A DNA stretch of 43,914 nt from an uncultured Lachnospiraceae bacterium (GTDB taxonomy: Bacteria > Bacillota > Clostridia > Lachnospirales > Lachnospiraceae): assembly GCA_937877165.1 (NCBI GenBank), contig CALEFO010000187.1:1-43914 (forward strand), read 5' to 3'. Positions within the stretch are counted from its first letter, which is position 1, and each line of letters starts with the position of its first letter. Below the pieces are notes generated by a model. It did not search any database. It was not told where the DNA came from and was given only the letters and a program-made list of their open reading frames with translations. Shown here piece after piece: positions 25,185 to 32,608 of this stretch. Made by a program: the position numbers and the translations under genes.

Positions 25185-26366
25185 ATGGCACTTAGAAAAG
25201 TAGTAATCGCCGGTGCATGCAGAACGGCCATCGGCAAATTTGGCGGTACCCTGAAGGATATTCCGGCAGCGGATCTTGGCACAGTCGTGATCAAGGAAGC
25301 GCTTCGCCGTTCCGGTGTGAAGCCGGAGCAGGTGGATGAGGTTTACATGGGCAACGTCATCCAGGCAGGAAATGGGCAGAACCCGGCAAGACAGGCTGCT
25401 GTCAATGCAGGCATTCCGGTAGAGGTACCCGCTACGACCATCAACGTACTGTGCGGCTCAGGCCTTCACTGTGTGAACCTGGCTGCGAAGCTGATCGCGA
25501 TGGGGGACAAGGACATCATCGTTGCCGGCGGTATGGAGAACATGAACGCGGCTCCTTATCTTCTGACCAAAGCAAGATTCGGCTACAGAATGAATTCCGG
25601 CGAGATTGTGGACTCCATGATCCGCGATGCACTGACGGACGCTTTCGGCGGCTACCACATGGGAATCACAGCAGAGAATATTGCAGAGCAGTGGGGCCTG
25701 ACTCGCGAGCAGCTCGATGAGTTCTCCGTAAACTCCCAGAACAAGGCAGAGAAGGCTATTGAGTCCGGCAGATTCAAGGATGAGATCGTTCCGGTTGAGA
25801 TCAAGACGAAGAAGGGAACCATTGTCTTCGATACCGATGAAGGAAACCGCCCCGGAACAACAATGGAGGCTCTTGCGAAGCTGAAGCCTGCATTCAAGAA
25901 GGACGGCATCGTTACCGCCGGAAATTCTTCAGGAATCAATGACGGCGCAGCTGCAATGATCGTTATGAGCGAGGAGAAGGCGAAGGAGCTTGGTGTAACG
26001 CCGATGGCAACCTGGATCGGCGGTGAGCTGGCAGGCGTAGACCCCTCTATCATGGGCGTAGGACCGATTTACGCAACCCGCAAGGTAATGGAGAAGACCG
26101 GCTACAAGATCGAAGATTTCGACCTTTACGAGGCAAATGAGGCCTTTGCAGCACAGTCTCTGGCTGTTGCACATGACCTTGGCTTCGATCCGGAGAAGCT
26201 TAACGTCAACGGCGGCGGCATCGCACTCGGTCATCCGGTAGGATGCTCCGGCGCAAGAATCCTTGTCACCCTTCTGTACGAGATGCAGAAGAGAGAGGCA
26301 CATAAGGGACTTGCTACTCTGTGCGTAGGCGGCGGCATGGGCTGTGCGGCCATCGTGGAGAGATAA
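25185..26366 (+). CDS. Acetyl-CoA acetyltransferase (thiolase) 2
   Basis: A 393-residue thiolase, closely similar in motif and length to the one at 16867. Cys nucleophile in NVLCGSGLHC, NEAFAAQ, GGGIALGHPVGCSGA and CVGGGMGCAA are all present, so it should be active. The start follows TGGAGGGTAAAACA. It stands alone, with a terminator 26 bp after the stop, so it is probably regulated apart from the main operon. It may supply extra acetoacetyl-CoA or act in thiolysis; the sequence does not decide this. Confidence 0.94.
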   Translation: MALRKVVIAGACRTAIGKFGGTLKDIPAADLGTVVIKEALRRSGVKPEQVDEVYMGNVIQAGNGQNPARQAAVNAGIPVEVPATTINVLCGSGLHCVNLAAKLIAMGDKDIIVAGGMENMNAAPYLLTKARFGYRMNSGEIVDSMIRDALTDAFGGYHMGITAENIAEQWGLTREQLDEFSVNSQNKAEKAIESGRFKDEIVPVEIKTKKGTIVFDTDEGNRPGTTMEALAKLKPAFKKDGIVTAGNSSGINDGAAAMIVMSEEKAKELGVTPMATWIGGELAGVDPSIMGVGPIYATRKVMEKTGYKIEDFDLYEANEAFAAQSLAVAHDLGFDPEKLNVNGGGIALGHPVGCSGARILVTLLYEMQKREAHKGLATLCVGGGMGCAAIVER

Positions 26367-26391
26367 CCAATCGCAGTTGTTTTTACGGCAG

Positions 26392-26418
26392 CGGGGAGGA
26401 AACTCCCCGTTTTTTTTG
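26392..26418 (+). terminator. Terminator of thiolase 2
   Basis: CGGGGAG-GAAA-CTCCCCG, a perfect 7-bp GC stem with a GAAA loop, followed by eight or nine T. Confidence 0.95.
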
Positions 26419-26503
26419 TAATCTGCAGCAGCGGCAGGCTTCGTAAGAAGATTCGGGATGTTCGGAACGGAGGTGAAACAGCTGCCAATTTTATGCAGGA
26501 ACA

Positions 26504-26536
26504 CAAAAAAACCTGCACAGATTTCTGTGCAGGTTT
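26504..26536 (-). terminator. Terminator of tRNA-Arg(ACG)
   Basis: AACCTGCACAG and CTGTGCAGGTT form an 11-bp stem around a 4-nt loop. On the minus strand it is followed by a run of T just after the tRNA. Confidence 0.9.
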
Positions 26537-26541
26537 CTCTC

Positions 26542-26615
26542 TGTATGTGACAAGATTCGAACTCGCGACCTTCTGGTCCGTAGCCAGACGCTCTATCCAG
26601 CTGAGCTACACATAC
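26542..26615 (-). tRNA. tRNA-Arg (anticodon ACG)
   Basis: On the minus strand the acceptor arms GTATGTG/CACATAC, a D arm GCTCAGCTGGATAGAGC, the anticodon loop CTACGGA and a T arm GCGAG-TTCGAAT-CTTGT form a full cloverleaf. The anticodon ACG is read as ICG. CCA is not encoded. Confidence 0.96.
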
Positions 26616-26726
26616 ATTTTATGTCTCGACATCACTGCCGCAACAACAAAATACACTATACCGGAGCAATGGATTTTTGTCAAGAGAAAATTAAAAACAG
26701 ACAATAACATTAAAAACGGACAATAA

Positions 26727-26756
26727 AAGGAGGATCCCGCAATGCGGGATCCTCCG
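26727..26756 (-). terminator. Terminator of cellobiose phosphorylase
   Basis: GGAGGATCCCGCA and TGCGGGATCCTCC form a nearly perfect 13-bp stem. On the minus strand it runs into TTTTATTG. Confidence 0.85.
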
Positions 26757-26784
26757 GCAATCATCAGGCAGAAGAAGGTTGTAA

Positions 26785-29235
26785 TCAGCCCATTACAACC
26801 TGTACGTCGTATTCGGCCTTGTCCTTGGAGAACGGAATGATATTGCCCTCTACCGGCTTGCCATCTACGAGCATCTGCTTCACACCCTTCTCCACGTGAT
26901 CCGGGTTGGATACGTGGATGTGATAGGTAACGCCGCGGAACTTGCGGGTCAGGTCGTAGTCGCCGAAATCCTTCGGAACGCAGGGATCAATGGACAGACC
27001 CTTGTGCGTCGGCATCACGCCCAGAATGTACTGGGAGATGTTCGCGAAGGTCCATGCTGCCGTTCCTGTCAGCCAGCTGTTTTTGCCTTCACCGAAGTAC
27101 TTCGCCTCCTTGCCGGCTACCATCTGGCAGTAGACATAAGGCTCGGTACGGTGAATCTCGGAGATATCTTCCGTATATGCAGGGCAGGTCTTGCGATAAA
27201 TGTCAAAAGCGCGGTCGCCGTGTCCGCAGACGGTCTCTGCAATGGAAACCCACGGGTTGTTGTGGCAGAAGATACCGCCGTTCTCCTTGTATCCCGGCGG
27301 GTAGGAGCTGATCTCACCGAGTTCAACGTGATAGCGCTTGTAGGCAGGATACAGGATGCAGATGCCGTACTTGGTATCCAGCAGCTTCTCTACAGATTCC
27401 AGAGCCTTGTCTGCAAGTCCCTCCTTGACACCGCATCCTGCCAGTACGCAGAAGCCCTGCGGCTCAATGAAGATCTGACCGTCCTCGCACTCATGGGAGC
27501 CGACCTTGTTGCCGTTTGCATCGTAGGCGCGGACGAACCATTCGCCGTCCCAGCCTGCCGTTGTCACCGCCTTATAGACACGATCTACGGCGGCACGTGC
27601 ACGAGCTGCCTCTTCCTTGTCGCCGCGAAGCTCTGCAATCTGTGCGTATTCCTCACCGTACTTGACGAACATGCCGCCGATGAAGACGGATTCTGCAACC
27701 GGCCCCTCGGACGGTCCAAAGGTCTGGAAGGATTCGCCGGGGTGTTCGGAGAAGCAGTTCAGGTTCAGGCAGTCATTCCAGTCGGCACGGCCGATCAGGG
27801 GAAGATCATGCGGGCCGAGGTGGCTGATCGTGAAGTCGAGAGAGCGCTTTAAATGCTCCATCAGTGTCGTGGCAACGGACATATCGTTGTCGTAAGGCAC
27901 GATTTCATCCAGGATGGTATAATCGCCGGTCTCACGGGTGTAGGCACTGACTGCAGCAATCAGCCACAGCGGATCATCATTGAAGCCGGAGCCAATGCCT
28001 GCGTTGCCCTTCTTGGTGAGTGGCTGATACTGATGGTAAGCGGATCCGTTCTGGAACTGCGTGGAGGCAATGTCGATGATTCTCTCTCTTGCACGTTCCG
28101 GAATCAGATGAACGAAGCCGAACAGATCCTGGCAGGAATCGCGGAAGCCCATGCCGCGGCCGATGCCGGATTCATAATAGGAAGCGGAACGGCTCATGTT
28201 GAACGTGACCATGCACTGGTACTGATTCCAGATATTGACCATGCGATTGACTTTATCATTTGCCGTGTGAACGGTATAATGGGTCAGCAGGTCCTTCCAG
28301 TATTCCTTCAGTTCGTTGAAGGCACGGTCTACATCTGCGTCGGTTTTGTAGCGGTTCAGAAGTGCCCATGCGCGGGTCTTGTTGATGATCTCGTCCCGTG
28401 CGGTCGTTCCTTCTGCCCACTTCTCGTTCTCTGGATTCTCGATGTATGCGAGAACAAAGACGAAGGATCTGGTTTCACCGGGAGCCAGCGTCAGGTTCAG
28501 CTGATGGGAAGCGATGGGAGACCATCCGCTTGCAACGGAATTGTGACATTTTCCCTCGAGAACCGCCTGCGGCTTGTCGGGGCCGTTGTAGAAGCCCATG
28601 AACTCGCTGCGGATGGTATCAAAGCCGTCCACTTTGGCATTGACGGAATACACGGCGTAGTGATTTCTGCGCTCACGGTATTCGGTCTTGTGGAAAATTG
28701 TGGAATCCACAATCTCCACTTCACCGGTGGAGAGGTTGCGCTGGAAGTTCTCGCAGTCATCGGAAGCGTTCCAGAGGCACCATTCTACATAGGAAAAGAG
28801 CTGGATGTTCTTCGCCTCTTCGGTGGTATTGGTGAGCTTGATCTGCTCAATCTCGCAGGTGTCGTTCAAAGGAACGAAGCACAGGAGATCGGAAGCAATT
28901 CCGTTTTTGGAAGCAGTGAAGCGGGAGTAACCAAGGCCATGACGGCATTCGTAGGAATCCAGCTCCGTTTTCGTCGGCTGCCAGGCAGGGTTCCAGATTT
29001 CTTCCCCTTCCTTAATGTAGAAGTATTTGCCGTTGCTGTCATAGGGAACGTTGTTGTAGCGATAACGGGTCAGGCGTAAAAGCTTGGCATCCTTATAGAA
29101 AGAATAACCGCCGTCTGTGTTGGAAATCAGACTGAAGAAATCCTTGTTTCCCAGATAGTTGATCCAGGGAAGCGGTGTTTTCGGCGTTGTGATGACATAT
29201 TCCATGGCATCATCATCGAAGTGACCGAATTTCAT
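26785..29235 (-). CDS. Cellobiose phosphorylase (GH94)
   Basis: An 816-residue enzyme, matching the length of cytoplasmic cellobiose phosphorylases. It splits cellobiose with phosphate into glucose-1-phosphate and glucose, saving ATP. The N-terminal beta-sandwich part starts MKFGHFDDDAMEYVIT. The (alpha/alpha)6 catalytic part contains GRGMGFRDSCQDLFGF, GSAYHQYQPLTKKG and the catalytic Asp488 in GRADWNDCLNL; HVELGEISSYPPGYKENGGIF and a WLTGTAAW segment follow. There is no signal peptide. The start has AGGAGGTATT upstream. It lies opposite a LacI-type regulator, and LacI-like operators stand in the gap. No cellobiose transporter is adjacent. Confidence 0.96.
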   Translation of the reverse strand: MKFGHFDDDAMEYVITTPKTPLPWINYLGNKDFFSLISNTDGGYSFYKDAKLLRLTRYRYNNVPYDSNGKYFYIKEGEEIWNPAWQPTKTELDSYECRHGLGYSRFTASKNGIASDLLCFVPLNDTCEIEQIKLTNTTEEAKNIQLFSYVEWCLWNASDDCENFQRNLSTGEVEIVDSTIFHKTEYRERRNHYAVYSVNAKVDGFDTIRSEFMGFYNGPDKPQAVLEGKCHNSVASGWSPIASHQLNLTLAPGETRSFVFVLAYIENPENEKWAEGTTARDEIINKTRAWALLNRYKTDADVDRAFNELKEYWKDLLTHYTVHTANDKVNRMVNIWNQYQCMVTFNMSRSASYYESGIGRGMGFRDSCQDLFGFVHLIPERARERIIDIASTQFQNGSAYHQYQPLTKKGNAGIGSGFNDDPLWLIAAVSAYTRETGDYTILDEIVPYDNDMSVATTLMEHLKRSLDFTISHLGPHDLPLIGRADWNDCLNLNCFSEHPGESFQTFGPSEGPVAESVFIGGMFVKYGEEYAQIAELRGDKEEAARARAAVDRVYKAVTTAGWDGEWFVRAYDANGNKVGSHECEDGQIFIEPQGFCVLAGCGVKEGLADKALESVEKLLDTKYGICILYPAYKRYHVELGEISSYPPGYKENGGIFCHNNPWVSIAETVCGHGDRAFDIYRKTCPAYTEDISEIHRTEPYVYCQMVAGKEAKYFGEGKNSWLTGTAAWTFANISQYILGVMPTHKGLSIDPCVPKDFGDYDLTRKFRGVTYHIHVSNPDHVEKGVKQMLVDGKPVEGNIIPFSKDKAEYDVQVVMG

Positions 29236-29270
29236 AATACCTCCTTTTGTGTAACCCCAATAAACTGAAC

Positions 29271-29285
29271 TAGAAAACGTTTAAG
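29271..29285. promoter_or_regulatory. LacI-type operator 1
   Basis: The dyad AAACGTTT within GAAAACGTTTAAG fits operators of LacI/GalR-family regulators. It lies about 25-35 bp downstream of the -10 of the cellobiose phosphorylase promoter, where bound repressor would block transcription. Confidence 0.7.
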
Positions 29286-29310
29286 TAACAAAACACAATT
29301 TTCTGGCTCC

Positions 29311-29340
29311 ATTATACGCAACGGGCTGGTAAAAATGCAA
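29311..29340 (-). promoter_or_regulatory. Promoter of cellobiose phosphorylase
   Basis: On the minus strand TTGCAT (plus 29335-29340), an 18-bp spacer and a perfect TATAAT (plus 29311-29316). Confidence 0.75.
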
Positions 29341-29433
29341 GACACATAGCAAAAACACAAGAGTAATTCTACATTTTCACTATTTTATGACAAGCTGTTT
29401 CTTGAAAAACAGAACACAATGTACTATCCTTAT

Positions 29434-29449
29434 AACGAAAACGATTAAG
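29434..29449. promoter_or_regulatory. LacI-type operator 2
   Basis: AACGAAAACGATTAAG contains the near-dyad AAACGATT, similar to operator 1. It lies just downstream of the likely promoter region of the regulator gene (TTGAAA at 29402, TATCCT at 29425), so autoregulation is likely. Confidence 0.6.
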
Positions 29450-29512
29450 CCACGTGAAAAGGTGTGCCGTTTTTGGAGAGGGAGCAAAGGGAAAAGGAGA
29501 AGGGGGTAAGGA

Positions 29513-30532
29513 ATGGTATCGTTGAAGGATATTTCGGCGGCCTGCGGCGTGTCGATTGCAACCGTCAGCAAGGCGCTCAATAATCACAATGATGTCAGTG
29601 ATGAAACGAAGGAACGAATTCGCAAGACCGCAATGGATCTGGGATACATGCCCAATTCCGCAGCCAAGGCACTGAAGACTAACCGGACCTACAATCTCGG
29701 GATCCTTTTTGTGGACGAAGCACAGAGCGGTCTGATGCATGACTATTATGCGGCACTTCTGGACAGCTTCAAACGGCATGCAGAAGCGATGGGGTATGAT
29801 TTGACCTTTATCAACTGCAACACGACGCGAAGCAACCGGATGTCCTACCTGGCACATGCGAGATACCGCGGATTTGACGGCGTGTGCATCGCCTGCGTGG
29901 ATTTCTATGATCCGGATGTGGTGGAGCTGGTGCGCAGCAACATTCCGATCGTAACCATTGACCATGTTTTTGACAACCGCATGGTCATCCAGTCGGACAA
30001 CGTTGCGGGAATCCGCGACCTGGTCCGCTATATTTATCAGAGAGGCCACCGCAAGATCGCGTACATCCACGGCCTGGATTCTGCGGTTACGCAGGCCCGC
30101 CTGGCGAGCTTTTATAAGACGGCTTATGATCTGGGGCTTACGATTCCGGATGAATATATTCAGGAGGCGCCTTACCGCAATACGGATGTGGCCTATGAGA
30201 AGACAAGAGATCTGCTGCATCTGAAGGATGCCCCGACCTGCATTCTGTATCCAGATGATTTTGCGGCATTCGGTGGAATGAATGCCATTCGCGCGGAAGG
30301 TCTTTCCATTCCGGGAGACATTTCCATCGCGGGCTACGACGGCATCCGGCTTGGCAGACATCTGGAGCCGAAGCTTACGACCATCCGACAGGATACGGAG
30401 GCCATTGGTGCACAGGCGGCAGAGAAGCTGATCGCATTGATTGAACGTCCCAAGACGACGCTTGTGGAGAGAGTCATGATCGAGGGCACCCTGTTCGAAG
30501 GGGAGACGGTCGGAGAGATTCGGCAGCAGTAG
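29513..30532 (+). CDS. LacI-family transcriptional regulator
   Basis: A 339-residue regulator. The N-terminal helix-turn-helix is VSLKDISAACGVSIATVSKAL (residues 2-22), with the hinge helix region NSAAKALKTNRT near 50-62. The rest is the periplasmic-binding-like effector domain (NLGILFVDEAQSGL, GFDGVCIACVD, ISIAGYDGIRLGRHLEPKLT). It is divergent from cellobiose phosphorylase and shares a 277-bp control region with two LacI-type operators, so it most likely controls that gene in response to a beta-glucoside or its phosphate. GGGGGTAAGGA lies upstream of the start. Confidence 0.95.
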   Translation: MVSLKDISAACGVSIATVSKALNNHNDVSDETKERIRKTAMDLGYMPNSAAKALKTNRTYNLGILFVDEAQSGLMHDYYAALLDSFKRHAEAMGYDLTFINCNTTRSNRMSYLAHARYRGFDGVCIACVDFYDPDVVELVRSNIPIVTIDHVFDNRMVIQSDNVAGIRDLVRYIYQRGHRKIAYIHGLDSAVTQARLASFYKTAYDLGLTIPDEYIQEAPYRNTDVAYEKTRDLLHLKDAPTCILYPDDFAAFGGMNAIRAEGLSIPGDISIAGYDGIRLGRHLEPKLTTIRQDTEAIGAQAAEKLIALIERPKTTLVERVMIEGTLFEGETVGEIRQQ

Positions 30533-30573
30533 AAAATAATTTTAAAAAATACAGCAGAAAATAATTTTAAAAA
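30531..30573. repeat. Tandem AT-rich 18-bp repeats before the tRNA promoter
   Basis: AGAAAATAATTTTAAAAA occurs twice without change, at 30531-30548 and 30556-30573, 25 bp apart. The second copy ends 4 bp before the -35 of the tRNA promoter. A-tract DNA at this place is typical of UP elements that bind the RNA polymerase alpha subunit. Confidence 0.75.
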
Positions 30574-30577
30574 GTGC

Positions 30578-30606
30578 TTGACTGCTCATAGGGGGTACTA
30601 TATAAT
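30578..30606 (+). promoter_or_regulatory. Strong promoter of the tRNA cluster
   Basis: TTGACT (30578-30583), a 17-bp spacer and TATAAT (30601-30606). The first tRNA starts about 62 bp after the expected start site. Confidence 0.92.
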
Positions 30607-30674
30607 AGCACTTGCGTCACAGGGAATGAGAAAACTTAATGACGCGGCACACAACTGAAGCAGTTAAGCTATTT

Positions 30675-30745
30675 GCGGGTGTAGTTCAGTGGTAGAACAC
30701 CAGCCTTCCAAGCTGGATATGTGGGTTCGATTCCCATCACCCGCT
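30675..30745 (+). tRNA. tRNA-Gly (anticodon TCC)
   Basis: Acceptor GCGGGTG/CACCCGC, anticodon stem CCAGC/GCTGG with loop CTTCCAA, T arm GTGGG-TTCGATT-CCCAT. CCA is not encoded. Confidence 0.97.
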
Positions 30746-30750
30746 TTTAT

Positions 30751-30824
30751 GTGTCCGTAGCTCAGCTGGATAGAGCATCGGCCTTCTAAGCCGAGGGTCT
30801 GGGGTTCGAATCCCCACGGGCACA
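30751..30824 (+). tRNA. tRNA-Arg (anticodon TCT)
   Basis: Acceptor GTGTCCG/CGGGCAC, anticodon loop CTTCTAA between TCGGC and GCCGA, T loop TTCGAAT. It starts 5 bp after tRNA-Gly. Confidence 0.97.
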
Positions 30825-30855
30825 TTGATTACAGAAACGTAATCATCACCAGTAT

Positions 30856-30930
30856 GGTGGGTATGGCGTAGTTGGCTAACGCGCCAGATTGTGGTTCTGG
30901 AGACCGAGGGTTCGAGTCCCTCTACCCACC
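30856..30930 (+). tRNA. tRNA-His (anticodon GTG)
   Basis: Acceptor GTGGGTA/TACCCAC with an encoded extra G at -1 opposite C73, the mark of tRNA-His. The anticodon loop is TTGTGGT. Confidence 0.97.
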
Positions 30931-30992
30931 CGTTTATCGGCAGCAGCGCGTTTTTAGCGTGTATCATTTATCCCGAAGGGCGGGATACTCAT

Positions 30993-31064
30993 TGGGCTAT
31001 CGCCAAGGGGTAAGGCACAGCACTTTGACTGCTGCATTCGCCAGTTCGAATCTGGCTAGCCCAG
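30993..31064 (+). tRNA. tRNA-Gln (anticodon TTG)
   Basis: Acceptor TGGGCTA/TAGCCCA, anticodon stem CAGCA/TGCTG with loop CTTTGAC, T arm with TTCGAAT. Confidence 0.97.
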
Positions 31065-31067
31065 TTC

Positions 31068-31140
31068 GGGCGATTAGCTCAGGTGGTAGAGCACTTGACT
31101 TTTAATCAAGTTGTCGCGGGTTCGAGTCCCGCATCGCTCA
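31068..31140 (+). tRNA. tRNA-Lys (anticodon TTT)
   Basis: Acceptor GGGCGAT/ATCGCTC, anticodon stem CTTGA/TCAAG with loop CTTTTAA, T arm GCGGG-TTCGAGT-CCCGC. It begins 3 bp after tRNA-Gln. Confidence 0.97.
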
Positions 31141-31151
31141 GTGCAGAGATC

Positions 31152-31199
31152 AGACGCTGTGAGTCAACGTGAGTTGATTCGACAGCGTTTTGTTTTTAT
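31152..31199 (+). terminator. Terminator inside the tRNA cluster
   Basis: ACGCTGT and ACAGCGT form the base, and GTCAAC/GTTGAT extend the stem around GTGA. TTTTGTTTTTA follows. It separates the first five tRNAs from tRNA-Leu. Confidence 0.85.
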
Positions 31200-31207
31200 T
31201 GATACGA

Positions 31208-31289
31208 GCGGTCATGATGAAATTGGCAGACATGCAGGATTTAGGTTCCTGTGCCGCAAGGCGTGTGGGTTCGACCCCCATTGACCGCA
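31208..31289 (+). tRNA. tRNA-Leu (anticodon TAG)
   Basis: A class II tRNA with a long variable arm (TGCCGCAAGGCGT). Acceptor GCGGTCA/TGACCGC, anticodon stem CAGGA/TCCTG with loop TTTAGGT. I see no clear promoter between the preceding terminator and this gene, so it may depend on read-through. Confidence 0.96.
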
Positions 31290-31290
31290 G

Positions 31291-31343
31291 AAAAATCCCT
31301 GCTTTCATGCTTCTTTTCAAGAAGTATGGAAGCAGGGATTTTT
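31291..31343 (+). terminator. Terminator after tRNA-Leu
   Basis: AAAAATCCCTGCTTTCATGCTT pairs with AAGTATGGAAGCAGGGATTTTT with G-U pairs, giving a stem of about 20 bp with flanking A and T runs. It can act on both strands. Confidence 0.88.
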
Positions 31344-31389
31344 GCAGAAGGGACCGTAGGAACCTTCGGAAGACAATCCTGACCGGAAG

Positions 31390-31878
31390 CTATTTCAGAT
31401 AGCGGATTTCCACGGTCAGTTCATCCTTATCATTGATGGTCAGAATGATGTAAGAGGGCTGATAGCCGCTCTGGCGGGGATAGGCAAGGCTTCCGGGATT
31501 GAGAATCAGAAGACCGTCTGCTTCCCTCTCGATGACCGGGCGGTGTGTGTGCCCGAAAATGGCAATCTGGCAATGACGGCTTCGAGCTTCCTCCTGCAGC
31601 ATCTGGGTGGAGCGGCTCACCTGATACAGGTGTCCGTGCGTGAGGAAGACCCTGTGGTGCCCGATCGGAAAGACCAGGGATCTCGGGGCCAGGGAGGAAT
31701 AGTCGTTGTTGCCGGAAACATACAGAAGGGGCATGCCCGCAATCTGTTCAAAATAATCCTCTGACCCCTCTGCGTCACCGGCGTGGATGATCATGTCAAC
31801 GGGGGCTTCCTGCTCCATCACGCGAAGAAAACGGTCATCGCGGCGGTGCGTATCACTGATAATCAAAACCTTCATCAT
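31390..31878 (-). CDS. YfcE-type metallophosphoesterase
   Basis: A 162-residue phosphodiesterase of the YfcE/MJ0936 group. Metal-binding motifs: ISDTHRRDD, IIHAGDAEG, VSGNND, LTHGH and FGHTHRP, then LNPGSLAYPR near the end. Such enzymes hydrolyse model phosphodiesters; the natural substrate is open. The start is at one of two adjacent ATG codons (31878 or 31875). A TTG at 31890, with GGGAGGA just upstream, is an alternative. It lies directly behind rdgB and probably shares its transcript. Confidence 0.9.
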   Translation of the reverse strand: MMKVLIISDTHRRDDRFLRVMEQEAPVDMIIHAGDAEGSEDYFEQIAGMPLLYVSGNNDYSSLAPRSLVFPIGHHRVFLTHGHLYQVSRSTQMLQEEARSRHCQIAIFGHTHRPVIEREADGLLILNPGSLAYPRQSGYQPSYIILTINDKDELTVEIRYLK

Positions 31879-31907
31879 ACCTTCGATCAAAAATCCTCCC
31901 GGAAAAG

Positions 31908-32582
31908 TCAGTCACTTTCCCCTTCCTGCATACTGCAAAGACGCGTCATCATCGCACGAAATGCCTTGCCGCGGTGCGAAACTGCGTTTTTCTCTTCATC
32001 GGTCAGTTCGGCACTGGTCTTGCCATATTCCGGAAGATAGAAGAACGGGTCATAGCCAAACCCGTGCTCGCCGCGGATGTCTGTGGCGATTTCTCCCTCC
32101 ATGGTGCCGGTCACGACAGTCTCCGAGGTTACGGATGCTGCGTTGCCAAGACCGGACGGAAGGACGGCGGCGCAGGCACAGACAAAGCGGGCGCTGCGTT
32201 CTGAGCCGGTTTTGCCCTTCAGCTCATTCAGAATGTGAGTCATTTTTTCCACGTAGGAGGTATCCCGCCCGAGATAGCGGGCGGAATAGATGCCGGGAGC
32301 TCCGCCGAGGGCGTCCACGACAAGGCCGGAGTCATCTGAGAGTACGGCGACGGGAGTGGAGAGGTCCGAAAGATAACGGGAAGGGTCTGCGCAGAGAAGC
32401 TCTGCAACGGCTCTTGCCTTGATGAGCGCGTTCTCTTCGAAGGTGGTGCCGTTCTCTTCCGGGTCGGACGAAATGCCGAGCTCCTTCATGCTGTAGACAA
32501 GGACATCCGGATCTCCCAGAATCTCGCGGATCTCGCGGACCTTGTCCTGATTGCCGGTGGCAAAAATAATCTGCATTTTCAT
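31908..32582 (-). CDS. rdgB: XTP/dITP pyrophosphatase
   Basis: A 224-residue RdgB/HAM1-family enzyme that removes non-canonical purine triphosphates from the nucleotide pool. Seen: IIFATGNQDKVREIREIL at the start, LSDDSGLVVDALGGAPGIYSAR with metal-binding Asp residues, and GEHGFGYDPFFYLPEYGKT. I place the start at the ATG of MKMQII, with GAGG 9 nt upstream; the open frame extends 10 codons further into the end of the upstream gene. It forms an operon with the methyltransferase before it and the phosphoesterase after it. Confidence 0.95.
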   Translation of the reverse strand: MKMQIIFATGNQDKVREIREILGDPDVLVYSMKELGISSDPEENGTTFEENALIKARAVAELLCADPSRYLSDLSTPVAVLSDDSGLVVDALGGAPGIYSARYLGRDTSYVEKMTHILNELKGKTGSERSARFVCACAAVLPSGLGNAASVTSETVVTGTMEGEIATDIRGEHGFGYDPFFYLPEYGKTSAELTDEEKNAVSHRGKAFRAMMTRLCSMQEGESD

Positions 32583-32608
32583 TTCACGTAACCTCACGAA
32601 ATCCAAGA

